A stretch of 7,025 nt of DNA, taken from Clostridia bacterium. Lineage in GTDB: Bacteria; Bacillota; Clostridia; Oscillospirales; CAG-272. Below are positions 5,352 through 7,025 of the stretch, piece by piece. Position 1 is the stretch's first letter. The number at the start of each line of letters is the position of its first letter. The position numbers and the translations under genes were made by a program. The notes under the pieces were generated by a model that was given only the letters and a program-made list of their open reading frames with translations, ran no database searches and was not told the origin of the DNA. The DNA lies in contig JAFTMU010000372.1 of assembly GCA_017452215.1 (NCBI GenBank), positions 1 through 7,025 of the forward strand, given 5' to 3'.

Positions 5352-7025
5352 TTATTTAGGGAGATATCCGTTCGCCTTCATCCACTCGTAGTAAACGCCG
5401 AAGGGAGAATAGAAGGTAGCCTCGTCTGTCTCGCCGTCCTCTGCGGGAGTCTTGGGCATTGCCGTGTAGGACGTGATGCGCTGCAAGCTGTAAAGCAAGG
5501 TGGCAAAATCACCCTTGACCACGCCGTTCTCGGTATCGTTGAGAGATGCCAAAAGCGCAGAATCGGGAGTAAATGCCTCTGCCGAGATAGCAAGCTCGGT
5601 ATTAAGAGCGACTCTCAGCTCCTCTACCAAGGCTGCCAAAGCGTCGTAGCTCTCGCAAGCGTTGATCAGGGAAAGGATCTGTGCGTTCAAGCCTGCCATA
5701 TAGGCGGTAAGCTCTGCATCGGCAAGGATCTTTGCTTCGGCGCTTGCCAAGGTAGCGGCATATTCCGCATAGCGGAAATTGAACATCGGATCGATCAAAG
5801 CCTTGCGGTTTTGCTCCTTTGCCGTCTCCCATTGATCGGGATATGCAATGAACACGTTACCTGTGGCGTAAAGATCCATCAAATACTGCTCACCGTTCTT
5901 GTTGCTCAAATGCGTAACAGTCTTGGTATCCTTGTTGTAGGAATAGTGAACATCCTCAACGCCATATTGCAGAACGTTGCGGAACTCCGCATTGGAAGTG
6001 AGGTAGGCGATGACCTCGGTGGCACGGGAAATATGCTTACTGTATGCAGAAACGCCAAACATATTGCCGTAAACGTCCTCGCTCGTTGCGGTGGGATACT
6101 TGACGGGGATCGCATAGTAAAGCTCGCCCTCATCCTCATAATACGCCACGCCGTCGGTCACAGTAACGTCGGCAAGGCTTCCCTTTTGGAAGCGGATCGC
6201 CTTGGCGGTATACTCGGCATCCTCGGCATCGGTATCGTTGAGCTGCCCTGCGAAACGGTAGCTATTGAGCTGAAGGAACGCAGAAACAAAATCTTCATTT
6301 TCAAACAAGCTCTCTACACCGAACACGGTCTCGCCTCTGGAAATACTCTCGGCATCGCCAAGGAGCGAGCCGAACACGGAGAAGGTATCCTCAAGAGAGG
6401 CGCCTTCGGCGTCGATGGACCAGTAGTGTGCCAAGAGTGCAAGGCACTCCTCATAGGCAGCATCGACGGGAAGAACGGTCTGCTCGTTGGAGATGACCAT
6501 ATCCAAATACTGATAAACATACTTGTTATAGAATCCGTCGATGGAGCCGTTGGCAACGTATCCGTTCATAGCGTAGCGATCCGCCAGAGTCTTGTTGAGC
6601 AGCATGTAGGTGTATTCGCCGATGGGGTTATTATTGGGAATGGCGTAGGTCTTGCCGTTAAGCTTAACGGCGTTGAGAAGAACGGGAGAGATGTCCTCCC
6701 AGATCTTCTTGGATGCGCCCGAGCCTGTGATCTCGGAATCCAGCGCTGCGAGCCAGCCCTTGGAGATCATTTCACGGTACATATCCTCGCCCGAAACAGT
6801 CAGCTTTCCTTCTGCATCCGTCAGGTCGCCGATGTAGAGAATATCTACTTGATTCTCGGTAACACCGGGATATTTCTCGGAAAAGGTAAGCTCTCCTTGC
6901 TCCTTGGTCTCTGCCTTGCCAAGATCGGGCTCCTTTTTGGAAATTGCAGTAAGCGCCTTGCTGACACGGGTATAGTACTCGTCCTCGGTGAGGAATTCGA
7001 CGTAAAGGTCGGAGCTGAATTTGGA
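5352..7025 (-). CDS. Extracellular solute-binding protein of an ABC transporter, 5' end cut by the window
   Basis: Likely the lipoprotein or secreted component that captures a ligand outside the cell and hands it to an ABC permease. The ligand is unknown; carbohydrate-type family members are common. The frame is open without a stop to base 7025, so 557 C-terminal residues are visible. The ATG at 6782 is internal, because the 81 residues before it belong to the same fold and no RBS was noted at that ATG. Numbered from the window edge, VDILYIGD (60-67) and an MYREMISKGWLAALDSEI region (from 82) resemble the usual part describing the ligand cleft. AIPNNNPIGEYTYMLLNK (128-145) closely matches a conserved stretch of Clostridia solute-binding proteins. 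The N-terminal signal peptide and lipobox cysteine would lie beyond the edge, so lipoprotein status is not shown. The C-terminus ends normally in helices and PK. No permease or ATPase gene is downstream, so any partners must be upstream of the window or elsewhere. Confidence 0.8.
   Translation of the reverse strand, partial: SKFSSDLYVEFLTEDEYYTRVSKALTAISKKEPDLGKAETKEQGELTFSEKYPGVTENQVDILYIGDLTDAEGKLTVSGEDMYREMISKGWLAALDSEITGSGASKKIWEDISPVLLNAVKLNGKTYAIPNNNPIGEYTYMLLNKTLADRYAMNGYVANGSIDGFYNKYVYQYLDMVISNEQTVLPVDAAYEECLALLAHYWSIDAEGASLEDTFSVFGSLLGDAESISRGETVFGVESLFENEDFVSAFLQLNSYRFAGQLNDTDAEDAEYTAKAIRFQKGSLADVTVTDGVAYYEDEGELYYAIPVKYPTATSEDVYGNMFGVSAYSKHISRATEVIAYLTSNAEFRNVLQYGVEDVHYSYNKDTKTVTHLSNKNGEQYLMDLYATGNVFIAYPDQWETAKEQNRKALIDPMFNFRYAEYAATLASAEAKILADAELTAYMAGLNAQILSLINACESYDALAALVEELRVALNTELAISAEAFTPDSALLASLNDTENGVVKGDFATLLYSLQRITSYTAMPKTPAEDGETDEATFYSPFGVYYEWMKANGYLPK

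Noticed and set aside
6780..6782. ATG at 6782 as the start of the solute-binding protein
   Set aside because: The frame remains open to the right edge and the upstream 81 codons encode family-like sequence such as VDILYIGD, so the ATG is internal.

Overview
The window looks like chromosomal DNA of a low-to-mid GC Gram-positive anaerobe, most likely an uncultured gut-type Clostridia (Bacillota). This is an inference from three things. The promoters are sigma-A-like with extended -10 elements, the Shine-Dalgarno sequences are strong AGGAG types, and the solute-binding protein resembles those common in that group. No rRNA, tRNA, CRISPR array or insertion sequence was seen. All four genes lie on the minus strand, so transcription runs from right to left.

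Reading in the direction of transcription: (1) 7025-5352 is the 3' part of an extracellular solute-binding protein gene (ABC transporter), cut by the right edge of the window and closed by a clear intrinsic terminator at 5308-5335. (2) 5193-4192 is trpS, a complete tryptophanyl-tRNA synthetase with its own promoter and a short leader that has no room for a T-box. (3) 4110-3139 is a polyprenyl-phosphate sugar-1-phosphate transferase of the WecA/TagO/MraY superfamily. Its best start is the internal ATG at 4110, because the in-frame ATG at 4125 overlaps the Shine-Dalgarno context. A terminator-like hairpin and a perfect TATAAT lie between trpS and this gene. (4) 2974-77 is a 965-residue protein of unknown function, with an N-terminal membrane part and a large, probably extracytoplasmic, C-terminal region. 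It has a near-consensus promoter and a strong ribosome binding site.

The most unusual feature is at the left edge: bases 1-100 form a perfect palindrome centred between bases 50 and 51, with the terminator-like hairpin of the 965-residue gene in the middle. The palindrome copies the last seven codons and stop of that gene onto the plus strand. The likeliest cause is a fold-back or assembly artefact at a contig end. A hairpin-ended replicon or a very recent inverted duplication would look the same in this window.

The genes do not form an obvious single pathway. They cover nutrient uptake, tRNA charging, cell-surface polymer initiation and an uncharacterised envelope protein, and at least trpS and the 965-residue gene appear to have separate promoters. 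I see no convincing new multi-gene system. The parts most worth following up are the terminal palindrome, the uncharacterised membrane protein and the trpS-glycosyltransferase junction.
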